64,000 bases of DNA from positions 992,001 to 1,056,000 of the forward strand of contig JAESUZ010004792.1 in assembly GCA_017311185.1 (NCBI GenBank). The letters run 5' to 3'. Shown piece after piece: positions 47,804 to 58,429 of this stretch. The translations under genes were made by a program, and so were the position numbers. Source of the stretch: Proteles cristata cristata (lineage: Eukaryota > Chordata > Mammalia > Carnivora > Hyaenidae). Position 1 is the stretch's first letter. Every line of letters starts with the position of its first letter. The notes under the pieces were generated by a model. The model was not told the DNA's origin and did not search any database. It saw only the letters and a program-made list of their open reading frames with translations.

Positions 47804-48150
47804 ATAAGTGCCATTAACTATAATTAGTTATGAAGGCAAGAGGCTATAGTAGTAAACCAAAACAGACAAACTCGTCAGCCTGGTAGAGCTTTTACATTCC
47901 AGGGATGGGAAAATAAACAAACAGTCACATACATATATGCCAAATAGTTCTGATGCTAAGAAGCAATGTGAATCAGGTGAAATGAAAGAAGCCACTGAAG
48001 GCTGCCATTCCTAAAAAGCTGGTTAGGGAAGGTCACCATGGGAAGATAATGCTTGAGCAGAGGCCTAAATGAAGTGAAGAAGCAAGTCATATGAGTATAT
48101 AGGCAGAAGAACCTTCTGAACTGAGCAAACAGCAAGTGCAAAGGCCCCAC

Positions 48151-49122
48151 TTATCAGGAAGGTTGGGCGTGTTTCTAGTTGCTGCTGACAAACAGCTGCT
48201 GTCCTGTCCCCTCCCCTCTGATGTTCTCCACCTACCTCTTCCATCCCCAGCAAAATTCCTCCAAGGAGCCCAGACTTGCAGGAGACAAAAGCTGGGAAGG
48301 AAATTTGTGAGCAATTTCTCTTTTGGCAATACAATCTTTTTAAGCAAGGGAATGGAATGTAAAAGACCTGGCTGCTTTCTTGGAAAGGAATGGAGTGGGG
48401 AAAATATAACAAATCAAAAATTAATTTCTCAGAAAATCAAACAACCACAGGAACAGCTGCTCCCCACCCCACCCCCACTCCCAGCTGGGATCTTCAGACA
48501 GATTTGGGGGTGAGGAAAGGGAGACCAGGGAAGGAGAAGCAAGAACTCTCTCAAGTTTAGAACTCTCTGATTCAGAAGAATTCACAAATTTTCACTACAA
48601 AAGCTAAACTATAAACTAAACCAAACTGTAGGCTTCTCCTTCCCCAAGAAATCCAACATAGATTTAAAGACAAGAATGGCCTGAGCACTGGGAAAGGCAA
48701 AGGAGTAACTCTCCTTTCACACAACCTCAGAAACTGGAACCAAGAGCTCCCTGGAGAGAAAGCCACTTGGCGCCTGCTATACCTGACTGCAGCCTCTGGT
48801 CAGGCCCTGGGGGCTGAGAAGACTTCCGGAAGCCAGCCCCAGACAGATCTGAAGCCATAGTGACCATTCCCCAAGGGAGGGGGAGCCAGTATGGGGCACT
48901 GGCCTCCATGCCTGAGCTGTTATGAACTTAAGGTGGAAAGGCTGGAGGAGAGGTTAACCGACCTCCAATACCTTCTGTAAGAATGCTGAGCCTAAAGCCA
49001 GAGACCCTGAGGGAGGCAGAGGAGGAAAAGAGGTCAGGATGGCTTAAGACCAAATGGTCATGAAAAGATAGTATGGCTCCCCTGAACCTTTTCCCTCCCT
49101 CATCCTCTTACACTCCAGCTCC

Positions 49123-49156
<34 letters not shown>

Positions 49157-49224
49157 TGTGCACATGCACACACCAACACAGCCCCCAGAAAAGATGGTAT
49201 CTGGGAAATTGAAATCAGTTCCAT
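48151..49224. other. Intergenic, no gene seen
   Basis: No named repeat apart from a (CA)n run at about 49123-49153. No supported exon. Confidence 0.6.
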
Positions 49225-49580
49225 TCAACAAATCTGTATGCATTAGTTCTCTCCTCCATGCTAGGTACCCCACCAGTGCTGGGAATGCCAAGAGAAACAA
49301 AAGTCACCTTCTGCCCTCTAGAAGCTTACCCAAGGCTGTGGCATAAGAACTGGTGTGTCATTGTTATAAAGTGTGATAAGTGTACAAAGGAGGAAAAGAT
49401 TAATTCTGCCTAGGGGGTTGTGGAGGAGGGACAGATTCCTCCGAGGAGGTGACATGTGACCCTTCGGGACTGAGTTGGGGTGTGCAAAGAGAGTAGCTTT
49501 GTCAAGGGCAAGTGGCAGTGCTGTCCCCAGGCTAGTCTCAAATGAGGCGAGGGAAGGGCCTGTACTCCCATTATGAAAGA
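49225..49580 (-). repeat. L2-like LINE fragment, antisense
   Basis: Diverged blocks in antisense L2 order ('tgctaggtaccccaccagtg', 'cttctgccctctagaagctt', 'gtgataagtgtacaaaggag'). The U2 retrocopy sits at its right end. Confidence 0.5.
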
Positions 49581-49589
49581 ACTTGACCT

Positions 49590-49625
49590 ATCGCTTCTCG
49601 GCCTTTTGGCTAAGATCAAGTGTAG
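49590..49625 (+). pseudogene. Truncated, tailless U2 snRNA retrocopy
   Basis: The insert begins 'atcgcttctcggccttttgg' and runs through 'tcaagtgtag', the first 36 (up to 39) bases of U2 snRNA without mismatch as I recall the sequence. It has no A tail. It is flanked by a perfect 18-bp direct repeat tatgaaagaacttgacct at 49572-49589 and 49626-49643. The first three bases of the second copy (tat) also match U2, so the junction has microhomology. Too short to be a functional snRNA and without U2 promoter elements. Confidence 0.9.
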
Positions 49626-49649
49626 TATGAAAGAACTTGACCTTTATAC

Positions 49650-50222
49650 CAGAGGCTATTCCTTAAATTAAATATTCTTAACCAAGGAAGTGCTCCTAGG
49701 AACCCTCGGCTGCATCAGCATCATGGGGTGAGGGTGGGGTAGCGGGGAAAGGTTATCATGGAAGAGACTGGCAGTCCAGGTCAGTGGCCCTGCGAGAGGC
49801 TTTGCCAGCCCCTGTGAGGATGGAGAAGAGAGGCAGATCGAAGCAAGATTTCAGGGAGAATACCTACGGTTGGGGAACAGCCAAATGGGGTGGATGGGGG
49901 CATAGACCACCCAGACATCACTCCCAGGTTTCTGATTTGGTTGGGAGAAAATGGGCTAGAACATAAACCGCATTAGGGCAGGGTTAGATGTGTCTCATTC
50001 ACTGCCACTCCCTAGCCTTAACAGTGACCAGCAACAGAAGGTCCCAGGAACGTTTGTGGACCAAATGAGCAAAGGTAGAAAAGCGGAGTGGTGAAAAGGA
50101 ACGGTCAACTCGCCTGGCACTTTAGGAACCGCTATGCAATCCCTCCTAGGGACAGCTGTGTCTCACAAAAGGGCTCTTCATGCACAGGAAGGGCCCGCTG
50201 CTGACAGAAGGCCAAGCATCAT
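49650..50222. other. Intergenic, no gene seen
   Basis: No assigned repeat and no supported exon. Confidence 0.6.
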
Positions 50223-50239
50223 TGTAGAAAACATTTCTT

Positions 50240-50459
50240 TTTTTTTTTTTCAATGTTTTATTTATTTCTAGGAGAGAGAGAGAGACAGCGTGAGCAGGGG
50301 AGGGTCAGAGAGAGAGGGAGTCACAGGCTCTGAAATAGGCCCCAGGCTCTGAGCTGGCCGTCAGCACAGAGCCCGATGCGGGGCTCGAACCCACGAACCA
50401 CGAGATCATGACCTAAGCGAAAGTCAGACGCTTAACCGACTAAGCCACCCAGGCGCCCC
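50240..50459 (-). repeat. Feline CAN-SINE, antisense, 'TTAGTC' subfamily
   Basis: Flanked by the perfect 17-bp duplication tgtagaaaacatttctt at 50223-50239 and 50460-50476. It carries the subfamily marks 'ttatttctaggag' and 'gacctaagcgaaagtc'. Confidence 0.95.
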
Positions 50460-50476
50460 TGTAGAAAACATTTCTT

Positions 50477-51484
50477 GTGGGTGGGGTCCGCCGCTGGCTC
50501 CTGCCCTGCCGAGCTTTCAGGCTAGGGCCCGGTGGTGAGTGAAAGCAGCAGACTCCGTAGTGAAATGAGAGCTGTCAGGAGGCAGGGGCTACAACGAGCG
50601 CAGCAGAACAGGCAAGAAAGGAAAAGCAAAAGAACTCAAATCTATTAACAGCAGGAAATCCATAACTGGGTCTGAGGCCAGAAAAGGGATTTGTAAAGAA
50701 AATTCTATTCATGGTGTATTTCCTTCTTATCGCAGTAAATGGTCTGCCAAAGTGGTATTGCTCTGTATTAAAAACCTGCTATCCTTTCAAAATTGCACAC
50801 AGACACCCATGCATTGTATCTGCTGTGTGTACATAAAGAGAGAAACATATCCACAGCTCCCATTCATAAATGCAGGGCCTGAGGCGTTCTGATTGAGGTG
50901 GGGTGGGAAAGAAATTTCTCTAGTAGAAACACTTGTCCCTCACGCACGGCTCATACTCCAATTATGGATTATCCTACAACTTGTGCTTCTGGATAAGTTC
51001 CATCCCCTTCCTTTTTAAAGACATTTTTAATTTATTTTAAAAGTATTGTGAAATGAAATTGACTCCTTTTTCCATTGGTTTCTAATTCTCTGAGTTTTTA
51101 CATATGTATAGATTCATGAGACCACTACCATGACTAGGACACATAAGCTGATCACCCCCAAAATACTCCTTCAACCCTCACCCATTCCCTATTCCCCACC
51201 CCTCACAACCACTGATTTGTCTGTTACTATCACTTTGTCTTTTCCAACATTTCAAAAGTATACGGTGCGTAGCCTTCGAGACTGGTTTTCTTACTCTGTA
51301 CAAGGTTTTGGCGATTCACAAAGCTGTTGCCTGCACCAGCAGCCCATGCTTTTGCTGAGTCGTGTTCCACAGGATGGAAGGACCACAGTGTGCTCCCCTG
51401 CTCTTCTGGTCACTTCATAAACCCTTAGTATCTTTCTCACAGAGTGGGCTGAGAAAGAAAGAAGGAATGACCCAATGACTTGTC
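50477..51484. other. Intergenic, no gene seen
   Basis: No supported exon. The stretch 51000-51420 looks like an old diverged repeat, but I cannot name it. Confidence 0.55.
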
Positions 51485-51880
51485 ATCTTCTTTCACTCAG
51501 TAAGTATTGCCTGAGCATCCACCATGTGCCTGGCACTGTTCTATGCCTGGAGATGCACAGGGAAACAAAGCAAGCAGCACTCCCTGCCTTTGTGAGACTA
51601 CAGCTCAAGAGGGAGTAGACAGGCAGTGCACCTTAAATGTATAAATTAATGGTGATAAGTGCAATGGGGGAAAGCAGAGAGGGGCAAAAGGAGTCAGCAG
51701 TGTGGGGAAGAGGCTGGCATTAGAAATGGAAGAGACATTCAAGCACTTGAAGGAGAGAGAGTGAGATTCACTGGTTCCTGAAAAGCAGCCTGGCAGAGGA
51801 AGACATCTTTGTGAGGGAAAGGCCTGGAGGGCTCTATGGAGGCAAAATAAACAATGTGGCAGAATTTGGGAGAAAAGCTC
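51485..51880 (-). repeat. L2 LINE, antisense
   Basis: 'actcagtaagtattgcctga', 'catgtgcctggcactgttct', 'gatgcacagggaaacaaagc' and 'taatggtgataagtgcaatg' in antisense L2 order. Confidence 0.7.
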
Positions 51881-53144
51881 AACCACCACCATGCCCCTCT
51901 AACTCCCTGTCACTGCAACATCTCAGAACATCCAGGATAGCTAGCTGTCTCTCAGTCATCTCTTGATAGCCAAGTTCAGAAGAGATCTTGAAGTAGACTC
52001 AAGCATGTGCTTATGGTGGGGAGCCTTTGGCAGGCTTCTCCGAACCCCATTATAATGACAGCCAATCCTGAAAACAGCCTCACAAACTGAAAGACTCCAG
52101 GTCCTGACCAAAGAGACTTTTCTCTGCTCCCAGGAAAGTGGTATTTTGGTCACACTCTGCCGGCAGTGCCTTGAGCCAAGGAGCCATCAGGGGACATCCC
52201 AGGGGTCAGAAACAACCTGAATCCTGGGGGCACAGGCCCCATGAAGCTGAGGTCATAGGGACAATTGAGTCTGGCAGGCATCTCCCAAGAAAGCGCTTAT
52301 TAAGCCCTTCTCCTAGAAGCAGGCAGAAGAGCACTAATCCGTGCTGAACCATTGGCTAGGGTTCCAGATCTCATTAGCATTTACAAAAGTTGAATTAATC
52401 CTCCCCTGATAATCTGGTGGTTATTGATTTTTATTTTTAACTCTTGTTTTATGAAGACAAATAAAGTGCTTTCAGCAGCACAGATGTTCTCAGGGGTACA
52501 GAGAAAGAAAAGAGAGGGGAACCAGGTGTTCGGACAGATCAAAGGATCTCTTGTGGCCTGGACAACAGGTCCTGGGAACAAGATAGTATATTAGAATGTG
52601 GCCAATCAATTCAACTGATCAGGAGCACAGAAGACCCCCAAAGAGGATGTAGAAACCCAAAACCCTAATGCCCCAGTTAGGACCATCTGCAGCTGGTAGA
52701 GACAGCTCTGATTCATCTTAATCACATGCAAGTTAAAAATAAACATCAATAACCATTGCCTGGAGAAAGGGGGTGACATTTTGAGGTGCAAATGAAGTGG
52801 GAAGTCCCAAAGCCAGGCACTAAGAGTGCCCAACCTTTGATCCCCTCAGCATACCTGGCCTGAGGACAAAGTGGAGGCCACCCACCGGCCCCCATACTTC
52901 TCAGAAACTGGCACAAATGGCAGCTGCCAATTTTTCAGTGCCAGAGTGTGATGTCCTATTGCACCCAGTACCTTCACAGTCAGCAAAAGTAGGCTGGACA
53001 AACTTGGATCCTGGTGGTAGAAGCTCAGCCATGTCCCAGCTTTGTGAGCTGAGACAAGGCATAGACCTACAACACCTCAGTTAAAAGATATGACGCAGGT
53101 ACAACACCCAGAAAAGTCATGGTACGCAATAGATGCCAATGTAA
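51881..53144. other. Intergenic, no gene seen
   Basis: No assigned repeat. The part 52365-52470 is AT-rich and repeat-free with homeodomain-like core motifs. Confidence 0.55.
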
Positions 53145-53615
53145 ATTTTTCTTTCATTTTTTTAACTTTTTAAATATTTATTTTTGGGGCGCCTGGGTGA
53201 CTTAGTCGGTTAAGCGTCCGACTTTCGCTTAGGTCATGATCTCGTGGTTCGTGGGTTCGAGCCCCGCGTCGGGCTCTGTGCTGACTGCCAGCTCAGAGCC
53301 TGGAGCCTGTTTCAGTCTGTGACTCCCTCTCTCTCTGACCCTCCCCTGCTCACGCTGTCTCTCTCTCTCTCTCCTAGAAATAAAAAAAAAACAAAATTAA
53401 AATAAATAAATAAATAAATATTTATTTTTGAGAGAGAGAGAGAGCACTCAAGGAGGGGAGGGGCAGAGACAGAGGGAGACACAGAATTTGAAGCAGGCTT
53501 CAGGCTCTGAGCTGTCAGCACAGAGCCCGACGCAGGGCTCAAACCCATGAACTTTGAGATCATGACCTGAGCTGAAGTCAGATGCTTAATCCAGCTGAGC
53601 CACCCAGATGCTCCA
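53145..53615 (-). repeat. Feline CAN-SINE, antisense, older host of a nested SINE
   Basis: Its T-rich end is at about 53145-53186 and its body at 53416-53615; the middle is a younger insertion. The outer flanks share aatttttct, a likely duplication. Confidence 0.88.
53187..53415 (+). repeat. Feline CAN-SINE, sense, 'TTAGTC' subfamily, nested
   Basis: A complete young element inside the tail of an antisense SINE. The 15-bp duplication aaatatttatttttg is at 53172-53186 and 53416-53430. Its body differs from the copy at 57997 at only about three positions. Confidence 0.95.
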
Positions 53616-54387
53616 CGAATTTTTCTATTTATTCATGTTCTGCTTCTCTCAGAACACAAAATTCACCATTTAGAAAGTTGGTTTAAATTACAAAAAATAA
53701 ACACCTTAATTAAACATTTCCTACTAAATCGGGTACCAAGGACTGTGCAGGAATATGTGAGATCTTTGGAACACATATTAAATAATAAATTTCCAACCCT
53801 TATCCACACAGAGCTTAAGAAATCAAAGAGGGGTGTCATGGTCATTGAGCGTGAGGAAAACAGTAGCAGATAAAGGCTGTGTTATCCACTTTCATGTAGA
53901 TATCACCATTGGGCTCAGATTTGGTCCTGCCCAGAAGTAACGTTGAGATGGAGGAGAGAGGCACCTGCCTTTCTGGATTTTCGGCCTACGTGGCAGGCAT
54001 TTCCACCTATGATATCATATTCAATCGTCATAGGTTTTCAGATGAACTCTGATGAGCAGGGGGATTTGCTCAAGACTGGGAATCAATCTATCAGCCTAGA
54101 CTCTCGACTACTGCTCGTCCCACCCAGACATGCCCTTAAGAGAACCTCAGTCCAGAAAAGAGATGAACTAACTCACTATGATTGACTTATTGCAGCAGCC
54201 TAGCCTCTCCTGACAGTCCTCCTGGCTCCAGCCTCTCAGAGCACATCCAGGATTCCCTAACTTGCCCTCATTAACACAACCTCCCTGAGCCCCTTTCCTC
54301 TCGTGGCTCCCCTCAGCTTCCAGCAGGCTTTTCTCCGCTCAGATCCTGAGCCCACAGGTCTGACAATCTCCCAAGCCACCACCACAG

Positions 54388-54401
54388 CCCCTAGGGGGCA
54401 G
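54388..54401 (+). promoter_or_regulatory. Candidate CTCF-binding site
   Basis: cccctagggggcag matches the core consensus CCASYAGRKGGCRS at 13 of 14 positions, in the same orientation as the motif at 32781. Motif match only. Confidence 0.4.
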
Positions 54402-55320
54402 TGGGGGTCAGGGGCCGGGCTCAGCCCACTGTCCCTCTGCTGTGGAGACAAGTCACCTCCCGGGATAAGGGAGACGTATATCTGTGGAGAAATCATCACC
54501 ATCCCATTCCTGGTATGGGGTATCAGACGCAGCAATTGGCTGATTAGGAAGGCTGCATTAACACCCAGTCAAAACAGCTCTTTAAAACAAGCTTTGACAA
54601 AATTGTCACATTAGATGTATCTGAATAAAGTCAGCCGGGCGGCTGGCAGAGCACAATTCTACATCATTTTGACAGCCTGCATTAAGAAGCTGCAGGCACC
54701 ACCGGGAAATTACCTCCAAGCTAAACCCAAATTATAGCCAATGCAGCATATTCAATCCTTGGTGGGTGAGGGGCTGCCAGAGAAGGGGCTTGGAGGGCAG
54801 AGGACAGACATTTTTCTCCTCTCTCTTCCCACAATCAGGAGTGGAGAGGCTCTACCGCCTGCTGGGGAAACAAAACGGATTTTAGCGCAGCTAGGGGAGA
54901 TCCTGCTTCTTTCCATCTGAGTAGGAGTCCTCAGGCCTGCATTTCTCTCTGGGCTCCCAGATTTGGGGCCTGGGAAATCCTGGATGTGCAGACGGAAAGC
55001 CCAAGTCTAGCTCCCTCCTTCCGTTCCTAACGAGCTGTTTGATTCTGAGCAACTTACCTTTTCTCCCTGGGCTTCCATTTTTCTTTTCTGGAAAAACAAA
55101 AACAAAAACAAAAACAAAAAGAATGAAATCAATGTTTTGTACACTGTGCTCCTTAGATCTCCAGAAAGTGGCCCAGAAGTGATCTGCTGGGAGGGTATGT
55201 AGAGAAGGCAGAATTCTTTCCATCCTCAACTGCACATTAACTGAACTGGTGCTGTTTTTATCTGTTCTATATACTGTGCATCTAGAGAAGATGCCATTGA
55301 AAGAAAGTTTCTGTTGCTAA
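54402..55320. other. Intergenic, no gene seen; includes a CNE-like stretch
   Basis: 54480-54760 is free of repeats I can name and has the mixed AT-rich composition seen in conserved noncoding elements. A (CAAAAA)n run lies near 55097-55120. Confidence 0.5.
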
Positions 55321-55329
55321 TTAAAAAAA

Positions 55330-55470
55330 AAAAAAGGAAACAGGAAGGAAGGAATTAAGGAAAGAAGGAAGGAAGGAATTAGGAGGGAGGGAGGAATGAA
55401 GGAAGAAATAAAGGAAGAAGGAAGGAAGGGAGGAATGGAGGGAGGGAGGGATGGAGGGAAGGAGGAAGGG
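55330..55470 (+). repeat. (GGAA)n-type polypurine tract
   Basis: About 140 bases of nearly pure purine in the pattern ggaaggaagg/gggaggg after an A run at about 55323-55335. Confidence 0.93.
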
Positions 55471-55725
55471 GAATGCTGTAACAGCCTGTGCTTAAAGTAC
55501 CACATATTTTAGTGCTCATGGTGGGTCTTTTCCAGAAGTAATCATCTTCATAGGCTTTGGGAAAGTAAGGCAACCTGTGCAATTTGCATTTTTCCAAATA
55601 GGGAAATCTGATGGCCTGAGCTTTGTGGCCCCTAGAAGAGGGGAGGTAGTGAGAGCTAGGACCTCAGCCCTCCTGCATTCGCCCATCCTTGCAGCTCAGG
55701 AAGGAGGCCTGAGCTCTGTGGGCCT

Positions 55726-55728
<3 letters not shown>

Positions 55729-55773
<45 letters not shown>
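55729..55773 (+). repeat. (CA)n microsatellite
   Basis: About 45 bases of uninterrupted CA. Confidence 0.97.
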
Positions 55774-55774
<1 letters not shown>

Positions 55775-56342
55775 ATCTGCAGATGTGAGAATACAACCTG
55801 ATGGAGCAGGCTGGGTTGGGAGACACTTGAGGGAGGAAGATGCAAAAGGGCGTGAGGGTTCTGAATATTCATGTTGCTAATTAAGCAACAGTTAATTGGA
55901 AAATGTTGGATTTTATTAAGACCTCAGACTTATATCTTTGCAACAGTCATCAACACAATAACAATTATCTAATGGGCACTTTGGGTTCTTTCCAGAGTTT
56001 CTTCCCTCTCTCCCTGGCTGTTAATGTGCAGGAGAGAGCAAGCCAGTGAGTAGATGAGGCCAAGGGAGCTAGATTTAGAGCTTGGTTTGTGCAGTCTAGA
56101 AGCAAAACATTGGACTGGATGATGGTCCATGGAGACCGCTTCCACATCATCATGAGTGGAGCTGTAAAAGGAAGGCTGGAAGGATGTTCTGTCTTCTCTG
56201 CACCCAGGGTTCCTGAGATTGGAGAAGCAGAGAAATATATACAACGAATATATTTGCTAACACCAAAGGTGGAAGGAAGATTCCACACTGAGCATGATGC
56301 CTTTCACTCAGCAGAGAGTCAATAAAAATTAGTAGCGATAGG
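55774..56342. other. Intergenic, no gene seen; includes a CNE-like stretch
   Basis: 55855-55975 is AT-rich, repeat-free and contains several TAATTA-like cores. The rest is unassigned. Confidence 0.5.
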
Positions 56343-56539
56343 GACGCCTGGTAGCTTAGTCAGTTAAGTATAAGACTTCAGCTCAGGTCATGATCTCATG
56401 GTTCATGGGTTCAGGCCCTGCATCGGGCTCCGTGCTGACAGCTCCGAGCCTGGAGCCTGCTTCGGATTCTGTGTCTCCCTCTCTCTTAGCCCCTTCCCTA
56501 CTGTGCTCTGTCTCTGTCTCTCAAAAATGAATAAACATT
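56343..56539 (+). repeat. Feline CAN-SINE, sense, host of a nested SINE
   Basis: Head 'ggacgcctggtagcttagtc', body with CT region and tail 'aaaaatgaataaacatt'; the tail resumes after the nested element at about 56771. Outer flanks with aattagt suggest a diverged duplication. Confidence 0.88.
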
Positions 56540-56753
56540 CGGGGCGCCTGGGTGGCTTAGTCGGTTAAGCATCTTGACTTTCACTTAGGTCATGATCTCG
56601 TGGTTCATGGGTTCGAGCCCCGCGTCGGGCTCTGTGCTGACTGCCAGCTCAGAGCCTGGAGCCTGTTTCAGAGTCTGTGACTCCCTCTCTCTCTGACCCT
56701 CCCCTGCTCATGCTGTTTCTCTCTCTCTCTCCTAGAAATAAATAAAACATTAA
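56540..56753 (+). repeat. Feline CAN-SINE, sense, 'TTAGTC' subfamily, nested
   Basis: Inserted in the tail of the preceding SINE. The 17-bp duplication aaaaatgaataaacatt is at 56523-56539 and 56754-56770. Subfamily marks 'ggtggcttagtcggttaagc' and 'tcctagaaataaataaaac'. Confidence 0.95.
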
Positions 56754-56784
56754 AAAAATGAATAAACATTAAAAAAATTTTTTT

Positions 56785-57982
56785 TAAATTAGTGACAATG
56801 ATAGGAACAAAATGGGCTTTAGGACAGAGTTCCTGGAAGGGAGTCTGCAGTCTCACTCACTGGCTTTCCCATGAAGCTGGGTACCGGTTATTTGTCAAAT
56901 CCTGGGGAGACATTTCTCAAGGCCTATGTCAACTGGCAGCACTGAAAGTAGCTCAGAAGTGAGGGAAACTTCAGTCTATTAGTTTAATTTCCCTACCCTG
57001 CAGAGAGGAAGAAACACTGCCTTAAAAGGAAAAAGTATAAAAAGCAGAGTGCCCTGGATCCTTTGAAAAATGTCTAATATGACACTGATGTTACATGAGA
57101 GGGCAAAACGTCATCAGACCTTCTCTACCTTGAGATTTGCTAAAATGAGGCAGGGTATGAAGTGGAACAGGGAGGGGCTGTCCTGGAAGCCCCCTCCTTG
57201 TAAATGTTATGTTATGTGTGACAGTATCAGAGCCCCAACCTACCACAAGCACACGGTTCCACCTGTATCATAGAAATGACAGAGAAGGAGGAGCAGTAAA
57301 TGCTGAGTTAGAAAATAAGAACTGCACATTGGAATCAGGGAGGGGAAGTGCCCACAAATACCCCCTGATGAATTGTGTATTTGATTAACACTTGCTTTGC
57401 AGAACAGCCATCATCACCAGTAACAGGTGACTCCTTCCCTGGCTCCTAGGACACGGTGGGGGAAGCCAGGGACCCCTGAATGAGGAGCAGGATGCAGAGT
57501 TGTTCCCTTCCCCCCACATCACTGCAGACCACTGCATCCCACATCCCCCACATCCCACTGCAGACCACCACCACCCTCTCTACCACCACTGCTTTTTCTA
57601 GCCCAGGACACAGGCCCTTCTGACATGGCCCGCAGGTAGGTTCTTCCAGGAATGGTCTTCCTCAGGCAAATGGAGCGTACCTGAAACCTCACATAGGCAC
57701 CAAGTGAGGAGGAGCGGAAACACAGGATCTGGCATGGCCAGGAGACACTGGCTCCCCGCAATAGGTGAGAGTGCTTTGACCAGGAAATAGAAGCAGGCAG
57801 GACAGGAGCATCTTGAGGAAAGATTCACTATTTCATGAAGGGACTTTTTCATGAAGAGAGGAACAGCAGAGGAGCAGGGGTCTAAACTCTAAAAATATCT
57901 CATTGATTTGCTTTGTTTTTTCAACTGGTGGCAAAGATTTATTCTTATTGACAAGGAAAAATGTCTGTTACATTTAATTTTT
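56785..57982. other. Intergenic, no gene seen
   Basis: No supported exon and no repeat I can name. Confidence 0.55.
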
Positions 57983-57996
57983 AAAAAGCGAATTGG

Positions 57997-58227
57997 GGGG
58001 GGCGCCTGGGTGGCTTAGTCGGTTAAGCGTCCGACTTTCGCTTAGGTCATGATCTCGCGGTTCGTGGGTTCGAGCCCCGCGTCGGGCTCTGTGCTGACTG
58101 CCAGCTCAGAGCCTGGAGACTGTTTCAGTCTGTGACTCCCTCTCTCTCTGACCCTCCCCTGCTCACGCTGTCTCTCTCTCTCTCTCCTAGAAATAAATAA
58201 AACATTTAAAAAATTATTTAAAAAAAT
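57997..58227 (+). repeat. Feline CAN-SINE, sense, 'TTAGTC' subfamily
   Basis: Near-consensus copy. The duplication aaaaagcgaattgg is at 57983-57996 and 58228-58241. Confidence 0.96.
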
Positions 58228-58429
58228 AAAAAGCGAATTGGAGAGTAACAATTTTTGTGCAGATTAAATGCAAACATTGTCTTTCTTTAAGTGTTTTTCC
58301 TCATTAGTTTGCTCTCTGGAGGATCTTCTTTACCCGCTTTGGGGAAAGGCCTTATGTCCCTTCGGTAGAATCTCGTTTGAGACGTAGTGTTACTTCTGCC
58401 CAGGTTCTCTTAAATCTATCATCAAAAAC

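Larger units (their letters stand above)
47095..48150 (-). repeat. L2 LINE, antisense, split by an LTR
   Basis: 'cattcaacaagtatttattg' before the LTR, and after it 'cctggtagagcttttacatt', 'gatgctaagaagcaatgtga' and 'agcaagtgcaaaggccccac': the two sides of one antisense L2. Confidence 0.7.

Noticed and set aside
53187..53260. tRNA-like heads of the SINEs (for example 'ggttcgtgggttcgagcccc')
   Set aside because: They carry the B-box of the tRNA ancestor but do not form an intact cloverleaf and continue into the SINE body, so they are not tRNA genes.
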